From the NCBI RefSeq assembly GCF_017916425.1, contig NZ_JAFMSX010000002.1, positions 738,413 through 802,412 on the forward strand: DNA of 64,000 bases. The letters are read 5' to 3'. Position 1 is the stretch's first letter. Every line of letters starts with the position of its first letter. Shown here piece after piece: positions 17,530 through 27,610 of this stretch. Below the pieces are notes generated by a model that worked only from the letters and a program-made list of their open reading frames with translations, was not told the origin of the DNA and searched no databases. Both the position numbers and the translations under genes were made by a program. The stretch is from Nocardioides sp. SYSU D00065 (GTDB lineage: Bacteria > Actinomycetota > Actinomycetes > Propionibacteriales > Nocardioidaceae).

Positions 17530-19188
17530 ATGACGATCTCGTCCGGGCCGTCGGTCCAGCCGGGCGGCCCGGCCACCGCCGCGGGCCGGCGGCTCCTCGA
17601 GCGGGTTCCGCCGGTGCTGCGCCACGGACCGGCCTTCTGGCGGCGCTCCGTGCAGGCCCGGGTGGTGGTGAGCACCGTGCTTCTCTCGGCGGCCGTCGTC
17701 GGGGTGGTCGGCTGGTTCCTGATCCAGCAGACTCGCGACGGCCTGCTCGAGCAGCGCGTGGACGCGGTCGTGCAGGAGGCGGAGGCCGAGACCGAGGCGG
17801 CCCGCGACGCCCTCGCTGCGGCCACCGGGCTCGACGTCGACGAGTCGGCGCAGCAGGAGGCGCTGGTCCTGCCGATCATCGACCGCGGCTCGACGCGCGG
17901 CTTCGCGGTCGTCCTCTCGCCCCCGATCGGCGAGGGCAGCCGGCTGTCCGGCGGCGGCGCGAAGTTCACCCAGGGCCTCGACCTGGCCAGCGTCCCGGAG
18001 AAGCTCGAGGAGCGCTTCGACCAGGCGTCGCCGACCGCCTGGACCTACACCGACATCCGCACCACCCGCGACATCCCCGGGCTCCCGGAGGGTCCGGGCA
18101 TCGTCGTGGGCAGCCAGGTGCGCCTGCCCGCCGACGACAACACCTACACCCTCTACTACCTGTACTCCCTCGACGAGCAGGGCGAGACCCTTGCCCTCGT
18201 CTCGCGCGCCATGCTGGTCGCCGGCATCCCGCTGCTGCTCCTGGTCGCCTGCCTCACCTGGCTGGTGACCCGCCAGGTCGTCACCCCGATCCGGATGGCC
18301 CGACGCGTCGCCGAGCGGCTCGCGGCGGGTCAGCTGCAGGAGCGCCTGCGGGTGCGCGGCGAGGACGACCTGGCGCGCCTCGCCACGTCCTTCAACCAGA
18401 TGGCGTCCAACCTGCAGAAGCAGATCCGGCAGCTCGAGGAGCTCAGCCGGCTGCAGCGCCGGTTCGTTTCCGACGTCTCCCACGAGCTGCGCACGCCGAT
18501 CACGACCGTACGAATGGCCAGCGACGTCATCCACGACGCGCGGCCCTTCCTCGACCCGGTCACCGGCCGCGCCGCCGAGCTGCTGCAGAAGGAGCTCGAC
18601 CGCTTCGAGACCCTGCTCGCCGACCTGCTGGAGATCAGCCGCTTCGACGCCGGGGCAGCGGTGCTGGAGGCCGAGGACGTCGACCTCGTCGACGTGGCCC
18701 ACCGGGTGGTGGACATGACCTCCGCCCTCGCCGCGCAGCGCGACACCCGGGTCGTCGTGCACGACCCCGGCGTCCCCTGCGTGGCCGAGGCAGACGTACG
18801 CCGCGTCGAGCGGATCGTGCGCAACCTGGTCACCAACGCGATCGACCACGCCGAGAGCCGCGACGTGGAGGTGTTCGTCGGGGCGGACCGCCAGTCCGCC
18901 GCCATCGCCGTGCGCGACCACGGCGTGGGGCTGGGCCCGGGGGAGTCGGCGATGGTCTTCAACCGGTTCTGGCGCGCCGACCCCGCCCGCGCCCGCACCA
19001 GCGGCGGCACCGGCCTGGGCCTGTCGATCTCGCTGGAGGACACGCACCTGCACGGCGGCTGGCTCCAGGCGTGGGGCCGCCCCGGGGAGGGCGCCCAGTT
19101 CCGGCTGACCCTGCCGCGCCACCTCGGCACGCAGCTGCGCCACTCGCCGCTGCCCCTCGTGCCCGACGACGCCCGGGAGACCGCATGA
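17530..19188 (+). CDS. mtrB: Sensor histidine kinase MtrB
   Basis: The protein (552 aa) has two membrane spans (about residues 38-58 and 225-247) enclosing an extracytoplasmic sensor region, then a HAMP linker, the H box VSHELRTPITTVRMA with phosphoacceptor His318, the N box IVRNLVTNAIDHA and the G box TSGGTGLGLSI. It phosphorylates MtrA. The ATG at 17530 follows GACACC rather than a strong ribosome site. Its stop overlaps the lpqB start as ATGA, giving the conserved mtrA-mtrB-lpqB operon. Confidence 0.95.
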   Translation: MTISSGPSVQPGGPATAAGRRLLERVPPVLRHGPAFWRRSVQARVVVSTVLLSAAVVGVVGWFLIQQTRDGLLEQRVDAVVQEAEAETEAARDALAAATGLDVDESAQQEALVLPIIDRGSTRGFAVVLSPPIGEGSRLSGGGAKFTQGLDLASVPEKLEERFDQASPTAWTYTDIRTTRDIPGLPEGPGIVVGSQVRLPADDNTYTLYYLYSLDEQGETLALVSRAMLVAGIPLLLLVACLTWLVTRQVVTPIRMARRVAERLAAGQLQERLRVRGEDDLARLATSFNQMASNLQKQIRQLEELSRLQRRFVSDVSHELRTPITTVRMASDVIHDARPFLDPVTGRAAELLQKELDRFETLLADLLEISRFDAGAAVLEAEDVDLVDVAHRVVDMTSALAAQRDTRVVVHDPGVPCVAEADVRRVERIVRNLVTNAIDHAESRDVEVFVGADRQSAAIAVRDHGVGLGPGESAMVFNRFWRADPARARTSGGTGLGLSISLEDTHLHGGWLQAWGRPGEGAQFRLTLPRHLGTQLRHSPLPLVPDDARETA

Positions 19189-20957
19189 GCCGCACCCGCC
19201 GGCTGACCGGCGTCGTGGTCGCCGCGACCTGCACCCTGCTCGCGGGCTGCGTGCAGATGCCCACGTCCGGCCCCGTGGTGGAGCCGCAGGTCTCCGCCGA
19301 CGTCGGGGAGGCGCCCGGCGTGTCCTTCGACCCGCGTCCGCCCCAGCCCGGCCAGTCCGCCGTCGACATCGTCTCGGGCTTTCTCGAGGCGATGAAGGCC
19401 ACTCCCATCAGCCCGACGGTCGCCCGCCAGTTCCTCTCGCGCCAAGCGGCCGAGGCATGGGTGCCGGAGGAGCAGATCATCACCTACGGCGAGCTCGGCA
19501 CGGCCACCGGCACCGCGGGCAGCACCGCCGTACGCATCCCGCTGACCGACGTCAACGTCTACGACGCGCGCGGGGCCTGGCAGCGCACGAAGGCCGTGAG
19601 CCGGCTCGGCTTGGGTCTGGTCGAGGAGGACGGCGAGTGGCGCATCGACGAGGTCCCCGACGCCCTCGTCGTGCCCGACTCGTGGTTCGACGACTGGTAC
19701 GAGCGGGTCTCGCTCTACTACTTCGACCCCACCTCGCAGGTGCTCGTGCCGGAGCCGGTCTTCGTCCCCCGCGGTGACCAGTTCGCCTCCTCGCTCGTGC
19801 GCGGGCTGCTCGCCGAGCCCGGGGGCGGGCAGCGCGACGTGCTGCGCAGCTACTTCCCTCCCGGCACCAGCCCCGGGCTCTCGGTCCCCATCGAGTCCGG
19901 GATCGCCCAGGTGGCGCTGTCGGGGGACCCGGACGCCGTCGACGAGACCACCGCCGACCTCATGCGCGCGCAGCTCGCGTGGACGCTGCGACAGGAGGAG
20001 CGGATCAACGCCGTGCAGCTCAGCATCGGCGGCCGCGCCTTCAACGGCTCCGGGGGACTGACGCAGGTCCGGCTCAACGTCGGCAGCGCCTACGACCCGA
20101 CCGGCGACCTCAAGAGCACCGAGCTCTTCGCGCTGCACCGGGGCCGCGTCGTGTCCGGCACCATCGGAGCCTTCGAGCCGACCCTCGGCCCGCTCGGGCA
20201 ACCGGGCTACGCCCTGCGCAGCATCGGGGTCAGCGTCGACGGCTCGCGCGTCGCGGCCGTGTCGAAGACGGGCACCCAGCTCTTCGTGGCACCGACCGAG
20301 CCGGCCGCGGGCGCGCCGGGCTCGGGCGAGCCGGGCGCGGCGGAGGTGAGCACACCCGTTGTGGAGGCCGTGGACCTGGCGCCTCCCCACTGGGACGTGC
20401 GCGGCCGCACCTGGGTCCTCGACCGTGGCGCGGGACGGGCCAAGATCATCGTCGTCGAGGACGGCGAGGCAGCCGTCGTCGACGTGCCCGGCATCACCGG
20501 CCGCGCCGTCACCGACCTGCTCGTCTCCCGCGACGGGAGCCGCCTCGTGGCACTGGTGCGTGGCCGCCGGACCGACCGGGTGGTGTCGACGCGGATCCGC
20601 CACGACCCGGCCGGCACCATCCTGGGCTTCTCGTCGCTGCGCACGCTGTCGCTGCCGCCCGAGGACGCTCCCCGCATCCGTGACATCGCCTGGCGCAGCA
20701 CGACCACGATCTCGGTGCTCAGCGACATCACCGCCGGCTCCCAGGTCCGCACGGTGTCCGTGGACGGCGCCCCGGGCGAGGTCGTCACCGGCGGCAACAC
20801 CCGGCTCCGCGGCCCCAACCGGGTGCTGGTCTCCTCCCCGGTGGAGCGCAGCGAGGTGTACGCCCTCGCCGGCCGAGCCGTGCTCAGCCTGACCACCCCG
20901 GAGCGCTCGGTGCCCGACCTGCCCCGCGGGCTCACCTCGTTGACCTACGTCGGCTGA
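19185..20957 (+). CDS. lpqB: Lipoprotein LpqB
   Basis: The 590-residue lipoprotein has a signal ending in LLAGC, with the acylated cysteine at residue 21, then VQMPTSGPV. A GerMN-type domain (about residues 60-330) is followed by a beta-propeller-like C-terminal half. In mycobacteria LpqB binds the extracytoplasmic part of MtrB and tunes the kinase; the operon supports the same role. The ATG overlaps the mtrB stop by four bases. Confidence 0.93.
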   Translation: MSRTRRLTGVVVAATCTLLAGCVQMPTSGPVVEPQVSADVGEAPGVSFDPRPPQPGQSAVDIVSGFLEAMKATPISPTVARQFLSRQAAEAWVPEEQIITYGELGTATGTAGSTAVRIPLTDVNVYDARGAWQRTKAVSRLGLGLVEEDGEWRIDEVPDALVVPDSWFDDWYERVSLYYFDPTSQVLVPEPVFVPRGDQFASSLVRGLLAEPGGGQRDVLRSYFPPGTSPGLSVPIESGIAQVALSGDPDAVDETTADLMRAQLAWTLRQEERINAVQLSIGGRAFNGSGGLTQVRLNVGSAYDPTGDLKSTELFALHRGRVVSGTIGAFEPTLGPLGQPGYALRSIGVSVDGSRVAAVSKTGTQLFVAPTEPAAGAPGSGEPGAAEVSTPVVEAVDLAPPHWDVRGRTWVLDRGAGRAKIIVVEDGEAAVVDVPGITGRAVTDLLVSRDGSRLVALVRGRRTDRVVSTRIRHDPAGTILGFSSLRTLSLPPEDAPRIRDIAWRSTTTISVLSDITAGSQVRTVSVDGAPGEVVTGGNTRLRGPNRVLVSSPVERSEVYALAGRAVLSLTTPERSVPDLPRGLTSLTYVG

Positions 20958-21036
20958 GCACCGTTCACAGGAGCACCCTCCACAGGCGTACGCCGCCGGG
21001 TTGCCGCACGGGCCCTGCGCTGGTGGCATCGGTGCG

Positions 21037-21738
21037 GTGCTCGACGAGGCGCTCGACCTGTTCCTGGGCAGCCGTTGCGTGGGCTGCGACCGGCCCGGCC
21101 GGATGCTGTGCGTCCCCTGCCGGGGCTCGCTGTCGCGCACAGCGCGGCTGGCGTGGCCCTCGCCGGTCCCGGACGGCCTGGTGCCGCCGTTCGCCGCGGA
21201 GTCGTACGACGGCGCCGTGCGCGCGCTGGTGGTGGGTCACAAGGACCGCGGCCAGTGGGGACACCGGCGCGCGCTGGCGGACCTGCTCGCCTGTGCGGTC
21301 CGCGCCGCGGCGACCCACGTGGGCGTCGATCCCGCCACGCCGCTGCTGCTGGTGCCGGTGCCGTCGCGGCCGGGTGCCGGCCGGCAGCGCGGCTACGAGG
21401 CGACGTCGGCGCTGGTGCGCACGGCGGCGGCCCGGCTGCGCGGCGAGCGGCAGGTGCTCGCGGCGCCGCTCCTGATCTCGCGCGGCGCGGCCGACCAGGC
21501 CGGTCTCGACGCCGGCGGACGCGCGGCGAACGTCACCCACTCCATGCACTGTCCCTCCGCCGTCCTGGGGCGCATCGCCCGTCGGCGGCCGCAGGCGCAC
21601 GTGCTGGTGTGCGACGACGTGGTGACCACCGGGGCGACGGCGCGCGAGGCGCAGCGTGCGCTCGAGGCCGTGGGCCTGCCGCCGGTGGCCATCGCCGCGG
21701 TGGCGGCCACCGCGCGCCGGTCCCGGCTGGTGGCATGA
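21037..21738 (+). CDS. ComF-like phosphoribosyltransferase
   Basis: The 233-residue protein starts with a zinc-ribbon-like CVGCDRPGRMLCVPC segment at residues 15-29. It continues with the ComF pattern: AVRALVVGHKDRG near 65-77, VPVPSRPGAGRQRGYE near 106-121 and the PRPP-binding loop VLVCDDVVTTGAT near 190-202. ComF proteins take part in DNA uptake in naturally competent bacteria; in actinobacteria the role is unproved and no competence genes are nearby. It lies between lpqB and hpf as in mycobacteria (Rv3242c). The GTG at 21037 is preferred; an in-frame TTG at 21001 would add 12 residues. Confidence 0.85.
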   Translation: MLDEALDLFLGSRCVGCDRPGRMLCVPCRGSLSRTARLAWPSPVPDGLVPPFAAESYDGAVRALVVGHKDRGQWGHRRALADLLACAVRAAATHVGVDPATPLLLVPVPSRPGAGRQRGYEATSALVRTAAARLRGERQVLAAPLLISRGAADQAGLDAGGRAANVTHSMHCPSAVLGRIARRRPQAHVLVCDDVVTTGATAREAQRALEAVGLPPVAIAAVAATARRSRLVA

Positions 21739-22172
21739 CGTTTGGCCCGCGGCCACCGAGGGGCTAGCGTCTCTTCATGGAGTCCGCCCGGGTCCGTGGT
21801 TGCGTCACGGAGAGGGCTGCGCGCGGGACCGAGAGGTCCCTCGCCCGGTCCGCCCCGTGGCTAGCCGATGCCAGTCGCAGGCGAAACGGTCCACGTAAGT
21901 CCTCCGGGCCCCGTGCCCCTCGGACGATCACGGTGCGGCTTAGAAGTAAGTCCTGCCTCGGCGCCGACACCAGATGTGTCGGTCCACTCGGGCCTCGGCC
22001 CGGGTGCCGGGAGAAGGCCAGTAGTGACGGAGAAGTCGCGAACGCTTCAGCAGGCGGTTGTGGGGTCGAAGACCAGGTCGGCCGGGCGGGCTCCATCCCA
22101 CCCTGCCGCGGCGGGTGTGCCGTCGTGGCGAATGGAGGGGTGCGGACCGTTCGCTAGCTGAGGAGGTTCAAC
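21739..22172 (+). other. 434-base gene-free region; possible structured hpf leader
   Basis: No convincing gene lies here. Visible structure includes two GTAAGTCCT copies (21895-21903 and 21946-21954), a seven-base-pair hairpin with loop CAGAT (21964-21982), a second hairpin CGGGC-CTCG-GCCCG (about 21989-22002) and a strong ribosome site GAGGAGG about 12 bases before the hpf ATG. The sequence did not match a riboswitch class I know. Confidence 0.5.
21742..21770 (+). promoter_or_regulatory. Candidate promoter for the hpf leader
   Basis: TTGGCC (21742-21747) and TAGCGT (21765-21770) are 17 bases apart. Transcription would start near 21777, giving about 396 bases of leader before the hpf start at 22173. 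An ATG at 21777 opens a 126-codon frame, but its rare arginine and leucine codons (AGG, AGA, CTA) argue against a real protein. Confidence 0.5.
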
Positions 22173-22784
22173 ATGGAGGTTGTGGTCACGGGACGGCACT
22201 GCGAGGTGTCCGACCGGTTCCGCGAGCACGTGTCCGAGAAGCTCACCCGTCTGGAGAAGCACGACCACCGCATCATGCGCGTCCAGGTGGAGGTGGAGCT
22301 CGAGAAGAACCCTCGACAGCACGACCGGTCGACCAAGGTGGAGCTCACCGCCTTCTCCAAGGGGCCGGTGATCCGCGCCGAGGCGGCCGCCGCGGACAAG
22401 ATGGGTGCGCTGGACCTGGCGCTGGACAAGATGCAGGCACAGATGCGTCGCGCCGCCGACCGGCGCCGCGTGCACCGCGGCCGCCACACGCCCGTCTCGG
22501 TGGGCGAGGCCCTCGCCGGCGTCAGCGAGCCCGCGCCGGAGACGCCGGACGACGGCGTCGTGGAGCGCAAGGTCGGTCCCATCACCGTGACCGGGGACGG
22601 TCCGCTCGTGGTGCGGGAGAAGTCCCACGCCGCGGCCCCCATGACCCTCGACCAGGCGCTCTACGAGATGGAGCTGGTCGGCCACGACTTCTACCTGTTC
22701 GTCGACAAGGAGAGCGAGCGTCCCTCGGTCGTCTACCGACGCCGGGGCTACGACTACGGCGTGATCTCGCTCGACGTCGCCTGA
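22173..22784 (+). CDS. hpf: Long-form ribosome hibernation promoting factor
   Basis: The 203-residue protein has an N-terminal S30AE domain (residues 1-105, beginning MEVVVTGRHCEVSDRFREHV and containing DLALDKMQAQMRRAADRRR) and a C-terminal dimerisation domain (about 145-203, ending in YRRRGYDYGVISL). The long form alone can pair 70S ribosomes into silent 100S dimers. Position upstream of secA and beside comF matches M. tuberculosis Rv3241c. The leader of roughly 400 bases suggests post-transcriptional control. Confidence 0.93.
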   Translation: MEVVVTGRHCEVSDRFREHVSEKLTRLEKHDHRIMRVQVEVELEKNPRQHDRSTKVELTAFSKGPVIRAEAAAADKMGALDLALDKMQAQMRRAADRRRVHRGRHTPVSVGEALAGVSEPAPETPDDGVVERKVGPITVTGDGPLVVREKSHAAAPMTLDQALYEMELVGHDFYLFVDKESERPSVVYRRRGYDYGVISLDVA

Positions 22785-22859
22785 GCCGCAGCGTGCCCGG
22801 GCGGCGCTCGCCGCAGCGCCGTGGGCGCCTCGGTCACGCGCGCGTGCAATGATGCGCGC

Positions 22860-23534
22860 GTGACCGAGGCAACAGGCACCGAACCCGTCCGCGTCCTCGT
22901 CGTCGACGACCAGGAGCTCTTCCGGCGGGGCCTGATCATGCTCCTCGGGGGAGACGCCGACATCGACGTGGTCGGCGAGGCTGCCGACGGCATCACCGCC
23001 ACGGACCTGGCCGTCAAGACGGCGCCCGACGTGATCCTGCTCGACGTACGCATGCCCCGGCGCACCGGCGTCGAGGCCTGCCGGGCGATCAAGGAGGCCG
23101 TGCCGTCGGCCAAGATCATCATGCTGACCGTCTCCGACGAGGAGGCCGACCTCTACGAGTCGGTCAAGAACGGCGCCGCCGGCTACCTCCTCAAGGACTC
23201 CTCCATCGAGGAGGTCGCCCAGGCGATCCGCGTGGTCAACGAGGGCCAGTCGCTGATCAGCCCGTCCATGGCGGTCAAGCTCATCGACGAGTTCAAGCAG
23301 ATGTCGAAGCCCGAGCGCGAGCAGGGCCCCGCCCTGCGGCTGACCGAGCGCGAGCTGGAGGTCCTGCGGCTGGTCGCCAAGGGGCTCAACAACCGCGAGG
23401 TCGCCAAGGAGCTGTTCATCTCCGAGAACACGGTCAAGAACCACGTCCGCAACATCTTGGAGAAGCTGCAGCTCCACTCCCGCATGGAGGCGGTCATGTA
23501 CGCCATGCGCGAGAAGCTCCTGGACCTCCCCTGA
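22860..23534 (+). CDS. NarL/FixJ-type response regulator, orphan
   Basis: The protein (224 aa) has a receiver domain (VVDDQ near 14-18, phosphoacceptor Asp62 in [11 protein letters not shown], Lys in YLLKDSS) and a LuxR-type helix-turn-helix ([25 protein letters not shown]). It should bind DNA as a phosphorylated dimer. No kinase gene is adjacent, so the partner is elsewhere. The GTG at 22860 starts the conserved region; AATGAT ends 6 bases upstream. The YcaQ-like gene starts 4 bases after its stop, suggesting cotranscription. Confidence 0.9.
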   Translation: MTEATGTEPVRVLVVDDQELFRRGLIMLLGGDADIDVVGEAADGITATDLAVKTAPDVILLDVRMPRRTGVEACRAIKEAVPSAKIIMLTVSDEEADLYESVKNGAAGYLLKDSSIEEVAQAIRVVNEGQSLISPSMAVKLIDEFKQMSKPEREQGPALRLTERELEVLRLVAKGLNNREVAKELFISENTVKNHVRNILEKLQLHSRMEAVMYAMREKLLDLP

Positions 23535-23538
23535 CGCC

Positions 23539-24756
23539 GTGGAGTCGCTGACCCGGCTCCAGGCACGCCGCATCGCGCTCGCGGCGCAGGGCTTCACCGA
23601 CCGTCCGCACGCGGTCCCGAGCATGCGGACCTTCGAGCGCACCCTGTCGCGCACCGGCGTGCTGCAGGTCGACTCGGTCAACGTGCTGCAGCGGGCCCAC
23701 TACATGCCGCTCTACTCGCGGATGGGCCCCTACGACGTCGACCTGCTGCGCCGGGCCTCGGAGCGCCGGCCCCGCCGCGTGGTGGAGTACTGGGCGCACG
23801 TGCAGGCGCTCATGCCCGTCGAGCTGTGGCCGCTGATGCGGCACCGGATGGAGACGTACCGCTCCGAGCGGGGCAAGTGGGGCTTCACCGCCGACGCCGA
23901 TCTCGAGCGGCGGGTGCTCGCCGCGGTCCGCGAGCGCGGACCGGTGACGGCTCGCGACCTCGAGGAGGAGTTCAGCACCGGCCCGCGCACCCGGGAGCAC
24001 TGGGGCTGGAACTGGTCGGAGGCCCGCAAGGTGCTCGACTACCTGTTCCTCGTCGGCGACGTCGCCATCGCCGGACGCACCAGCCAGTTCGAGGTCCGCT
24101 ACGACCTCGCCGAGCGGGTGCTGCCCCCGGCGGTGCTCGCGGCACCGACGCCGACGCCCCAGGACGCGGTCACCGAGCTCGTACGCCGCGCCGCCCGCTC
24201 GCACGGCGTGGCGAGCGGCGCCTGCCTGGCCGACTACTACCGGCTGCGCCTGCAGCCGGCGCCGGGGCGGCCCAGCGTCAAGGTCGCCATCGAGCAGCTG
24301 GTCGAGTCCGGCGAGCTGTTGCCCGTGCGGGTCCAGGGCTGGAACCGGCAGGCCTACCTGCACCGCGACGCCCGGCTGCCGCGCCGGGTCGCGGCACGGA
24401 CCCTGCTGAGCCCGTTCGACCCCGTCGTGTGGGAGCGGGCGCGCGCCGAGGCGCTGTTCGACTTCTTCTACCGCATCGAGATCTACGTGCCGGCCGCCAA
24501 GCGGCAGCACGGCTACTACGTGCTGCCCTTCCTGCTCGGGGACCGACTCGTGGCGCGCGTCGACCTCAAGGCCGACCGGGCCGGCCGCGTCCTGGTGGTC
24601 CCGGCGGCCTTCGCCGAGCCGGGAGCGCCGTCGGAGACGGCCGAGGAGCTCGCCGCCGAGCTGCGCCGGCTGGCCGGCTGGCTGGGCCTCGACGACGTCG
24701 CTGTCGGCCACCGCGGGGACCTGTCGCGCGCATTGGGAGCGGCGTTGGAGCGGTAG
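23539..24756 (+). CDS. Winged-helix DNA-binding / YcaQ-family protein
   Basis: The 405-residue protein belongs to the HTH_42 family that includes E. coli YcaQ, a glycosylase that unhooks DNA interstrand crosslinks, and Streptomyces AlkX-type proteins. Typical parts are LQVDSVNVLQRAHYMPLYSR near residues 42-61, a YWAHVQALMP segment near 84-93 and LLSPFDPVVWERARAEALFDF near 290-310. Activity is inferred from the family. The GTG start lies 4 bases after the response-regulator stop; the next gene is secA. Confidence 0.85.
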   Translation: MESLTRLQARRIALAAQGFTDRPHAVPSMRTFERTLSRTGVLQVDSVNVLQRAHYMPLYSRMGPYDVDLLRRASERRPRRVVEYWAHVQALMPVELWPLMRHRMETYRSERGKWGFTADADLERRVLAAVRERGPVTARDLEEEFSTGPRTREHWGWNWSEARKVLDYLFLVGDVAIAGRTSQFEVRYDLAERVLPPAVLAAPTPTPQDAVTELVRRAARSHGVASGACLADYYRLRLQPAPGRPSVKVAIEQLVESGELLPVRVQGWNRQAYLHRDARLPRRVAARTLLSPFDPVVWERARAEALFDFFYRIEIYVPAAKRQHGYYVLPFLLGDRLVARVDLKADRAGRVLVVPAAFAEPGAPSETAEELAAELRRLAGWLGLDDVAVGHRGDLSRALGAALER

Positions 24757-24771
24757 GTACAGTTACCACTC

Positions 24772-27609
24772 GTGCCTGCCATCATCGACAAGCTCCTCCG
24801 CATCGGCGAGGGCAAGATCCTCCGTGAGCTCGAAGCGGTCAGCAAGGCCGTCAACGCCATCGAGGACGACTTCGTCAAGATGACCGACGACGAGCTGCGC
24901 GGGATGACCGCGGAGTTCCGTGAGCGTCTGGCCGACGGCGAGACGCTCGACGACCTCATGCCCGAGGCGTTCGCGGTGGTCCGCGAGGCGAGCAAGCGGG
25001 TGCTCGGCATGCGCCCGTTCGACGTGCAGATCATGGGAGCGGCAGCGCTCCACCTCGGCAACATCGCGGAGATGAGAACCGGTGAGGGCAAGACCCTCGT
25101 CGCGGTGCTCCCGTCGTACCTCAACGCGCTCGAGGGCAAGGGCGTGCACGTGGTGACGGTCAACGACTACCTCGCGAAGTTCCAGTCCGAGCAGATGGGC
25201 CGCGTCCACCACTTCCTCGGCCTGACGGTCGGCGTGATCCTGCCGTCGATGCGTCCGGCCGAGCGGCGCGAGGCCTACGCGTGCGACATCACCTACGGCA
25301 CCAACAACGAGCTCGGCTTCGACTACCTGCGCGACAACATGGCCGACTCGGTCGAGGAGTGCGTGCAGCGCGGCCACAACTTCGCCATCGTCGACGAGGT
25401 CGACTCCATCCTCATCGACGAGGCGCGGACCCCGCTGATCATCAGCGGCCCGACGCAGGACGAGGTGAAGTGGTACGCCGAGTTCGCCAAGATCGCGCGG
25501 TCCCTGGTCCGCGACACCGACTACGAGGTGGACGAGAAGAAGCGCACCATCTCGGTGCTCGAGCCCGGCATCACCAAGGTGGAGGACCACCTCGGGATCG
25601 ACAACCTCTACGACTCGGTCAACACCCCGCTCATCTCGTTCCTCAACAACTCCATCAAGGCCAAGGAGCTGTTCCGCAACGACAAGGAGTACGTCGTCAT
25701 GGACGGCGAGGTGCTCATCGTCGACGAGCACACCGGCCGCATCCTGGCCGGTCGCCGCTACAACGACGGCCTGCACCAGGCGATCGAGGCCAAGGAGGGC
25801 GTGACCGTCCGCGAGGAGTACCAGACCCTCGCCACCATCACGCTGCAGAACTACTTCCGCCTCTACACCAAGCTCTCCGGCATGACCGGCACGGCCATGA
25901 CCGAGGCCTCGGAGTTCGACAAGATCTACAAGCTCGGCGTGGTCCCGATCCCGACCAACCGGCCGATGCAGCGCGTCGACAACGTCGACCTCGTCTACCG
26001 CACCGAGGAGGCGAAGTACGCCGCCGTGGCCGACGACATCGCCGAGCGCCACGAGAAGGGCCAGCCGGTGCTCGTCGGCACCGTGTCGGTGGAGAAGTCG
26101 GAGTACCTGTCCAACCTGCTCAAGAAGCGCGGCATCCCGCACACCGTCCTCAACGCCAAGCAGCACGCCGACGAGGCCAAGGTGGTCGCGCTGGCCGGGC
26201 ACAAGGGCGCGGTCACCGTGGCCACCAACATGGCCGGTCGCGGCACCGACATCATGCTCGGTGGCTCCGTCGACTTCCTCGCCGACCAGGAGCTGCGCAA
26301 GCAGGGCCTCGACCCGGTCGAGTCGCCCGAGGAGTACGACGCCGCCTGGCCGGCCATGGTCGAGCGCATCAAGGCCCAGGTGGCCGCCGAGCACGACGAG
26401 GTCAGGAAGCTCGGCGGGCTCTACGTCGTCGGCACCGAGCGCCACGAGTCGCGACGCATCGACAACCAGCTGCGCGGTCGTTCCGGCCGACAGGGCGACC
26501 CGGGGGAGTCCCGGTTCTACCTGTCGCTGGAGGACGAGATGATGCGGCTGTTCAAGTCGGAGTGGGTCGACCGGATCCTCACCGTCCTCAAGGTGCCCGA
26601 CGACGTGCCGATCGACGCCAAGCGCGTCAGCAACGCCATCGCCGGCGCCCAGGCCAACATCGAGTCGCAGAACTTCGAGTCCCGCAAGAACGTGCTCAAG
26701 TACGACGACGTGATGAGCCGCCAGCGCGAGGTCATCTACGCCGAGCGTCGGCGCGTCCTCGAGGGCGCCGACCTCGGCGAGCAGATCCGCGGCTTCATGG
26801 ACGACGTCATCGCCGGCTACGTCCGCGGTGCCACGGAGGGCTATGCGGAGGACTGGGACCTCGACGGCCTGTTCACCGCGCTCGGCCAGCTCTACCCGAT
26901 CGGTCTCACCAAGGACGGCGTCGTCAAGGCGGCCGGCGGGGTCGAGGGGCTCAGCCGCGAGCAGCTGATCGAGGACCTGCAGAAGGACATCCAGGAGGCC
27001 TACGACCGCCGCGAGGACGAGATCGGCGAGGAGGTCCAGCGTGAGCTCGAGCGACGCGTCGTGCTGTCCGTCCTCGACCGCAAGTGGCGCGAGCACCTCT
27101 ACGAGATGGACTACCTCCGCGAGGGCATCTACCTGCGTGCCTACTCCCAGCGCGACCCGCTCGTGGAGTACCAGCGCGAGGGCTTCGACATGTTCGCCGC
27201 GATGATGGACGGCATCAAGGAGGAGTCGGTCGGCTTCCTGTTCAACCTCCAGGTGGAGGTCGAGGAGGAGGACGCCGCCGGCGCGGACGAGGAGCCGGTC
27301 GCCGTCGCGCCGGCTGCTCCGCAGCTGTCCGCGGCGACGCCGCAGATCGACTTCGCCCAGGCGCAGGCGCACGCGCCGCAGATCCGGGCCAAGGGCCTCG
27401 ACAAGCCGAGCCGTCCGCAGAACCTGTCCTACACCGCGCCGTCGGAGGACGGCGAGGCCGAGGTGCACGCCGCTCCCGCGACAGCCGGCGACGACGAGTT
27501 CGCCGGCGTCGGTCGCAACGCGCTGTGCCCCTGCGGGTCCGGGCAGAAGTTCAAGCGCTGCCACGGTGCGCCCGGTGGCGCCACCGGCCGCGCCACGCTG
27601 GGCGGCTGA
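24772..27609 (+). CDS. secA: Preprotein translocase ATPase SecA (SecA1)
   Basis: The 945-residue motor drives secreted proteins through SecYEG. Motifs in order are MRTGEGKT (Walker A, near residue 102), [11 protein letters not shown] (Walker B), [14 protein letters not shown], and [13 protein letters not shown] with the arginine finger. The C-terminal end carries the zinc/SecB-type motif [14 protein letters not shown] after a long acidic-alanine linker. Length and motifs fit the essential SecA1. A GTG at 24772 starts the conserved [14 protein letters not shown] region; TACAGT ends 8 bases before it. Confidence 0.97.
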   Translation: MPAIIDKLLRIGEGKILRELEAVSKAVNAIEDDFVKMTDDELRGMTAEFRERLADGETLDDLMPEAFAVVREASKRVLGMRPFDVQIMGAAALHLGNIAEMRTGEGKTLVAVLPSYLNALEGKGVHVVTVNDYLAKFQSEQMGRVHHFLGLTVGVILPSMRPAERREAYACDITYGTNNELGFDYLRDNMADSVEECVQRGHNFAIVDEVDSILIDEARTPLIISGPTQDEVKWYAEFAKIARSLVRDTDYEVDEKKRTISVLEPGITKVEDHLGIDNLYDSVNTPLISFLNNSIKAKELFRNDKEYVVMDGEVLIVDEHTGRILAGRRYNDGLHQAIEAKEGVTVREEYQTLATITLQNYFRLYTKLSGMTGTAMTEASEFDKIYKLGVVPIPTNRPMQRVDNVDLVYRTEEAKYAAVADDIAERHEKGQPVLVGTVSVEKSEYLSNLLKKRGIPHTVLNAKQHADEAKVVALAGHKGAVTVATNMAGRGTDIMLGGSVDFLADQELRKQGLDPVESPEEYDAAWPAMVERIKAQVAAEHDEVRKLGGLYVVGTERHESRRIDNQLRGRSGRQGDPGESRFYLSLEDEMMRLFKSEWVDRILTVLKVPDDVPIDAKRVSNAIAGAQANIESQNFESRKNVLKYDDVMSRQREVIYAERRRVLEGADLGEQIRGFMDDVIAGYVRGATEGYAEDWDLDGLFTALGQLYPIGLTKDGVVKAAGGVEGLSREQLIEDLQKDIQEAYDRREDEIGEEVQRELERRVVLSVLDRKWREHLYEMDYLREGIYLRAYSQRDPLVEYQREGFDMFAAMMDGIKEESVGFLFNLQVEVEEEDAAGADEEPVAVAPAAPQLSAATPQIDFAQAQAHAPQIRAKGLDKPSRPQNLSYTAPSEDGEAEVHAAPATAGDDEFAGVGRNALCPCGSGQKFKRCHGAPGGATGRATLGG

Positions 27610-27610
27610 C

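Noticed and set aside
22020..22110. Cobalamin or c-di-AMP riboswitch in the hpf leader
   Set aside because: Short GGGAGAAGGCC-like matches were noticed, but the required conserved boxes and their order are absent.
21777..22157. A 126-codon plus-strand frame with TAGCGT ending 6 bases before its ATG
   Set aside because: Its codons include AGG, AGA, CTA and CGA, unlike real genes here, and the translation has no recognisable fold. The region reads better as an hpf leader.
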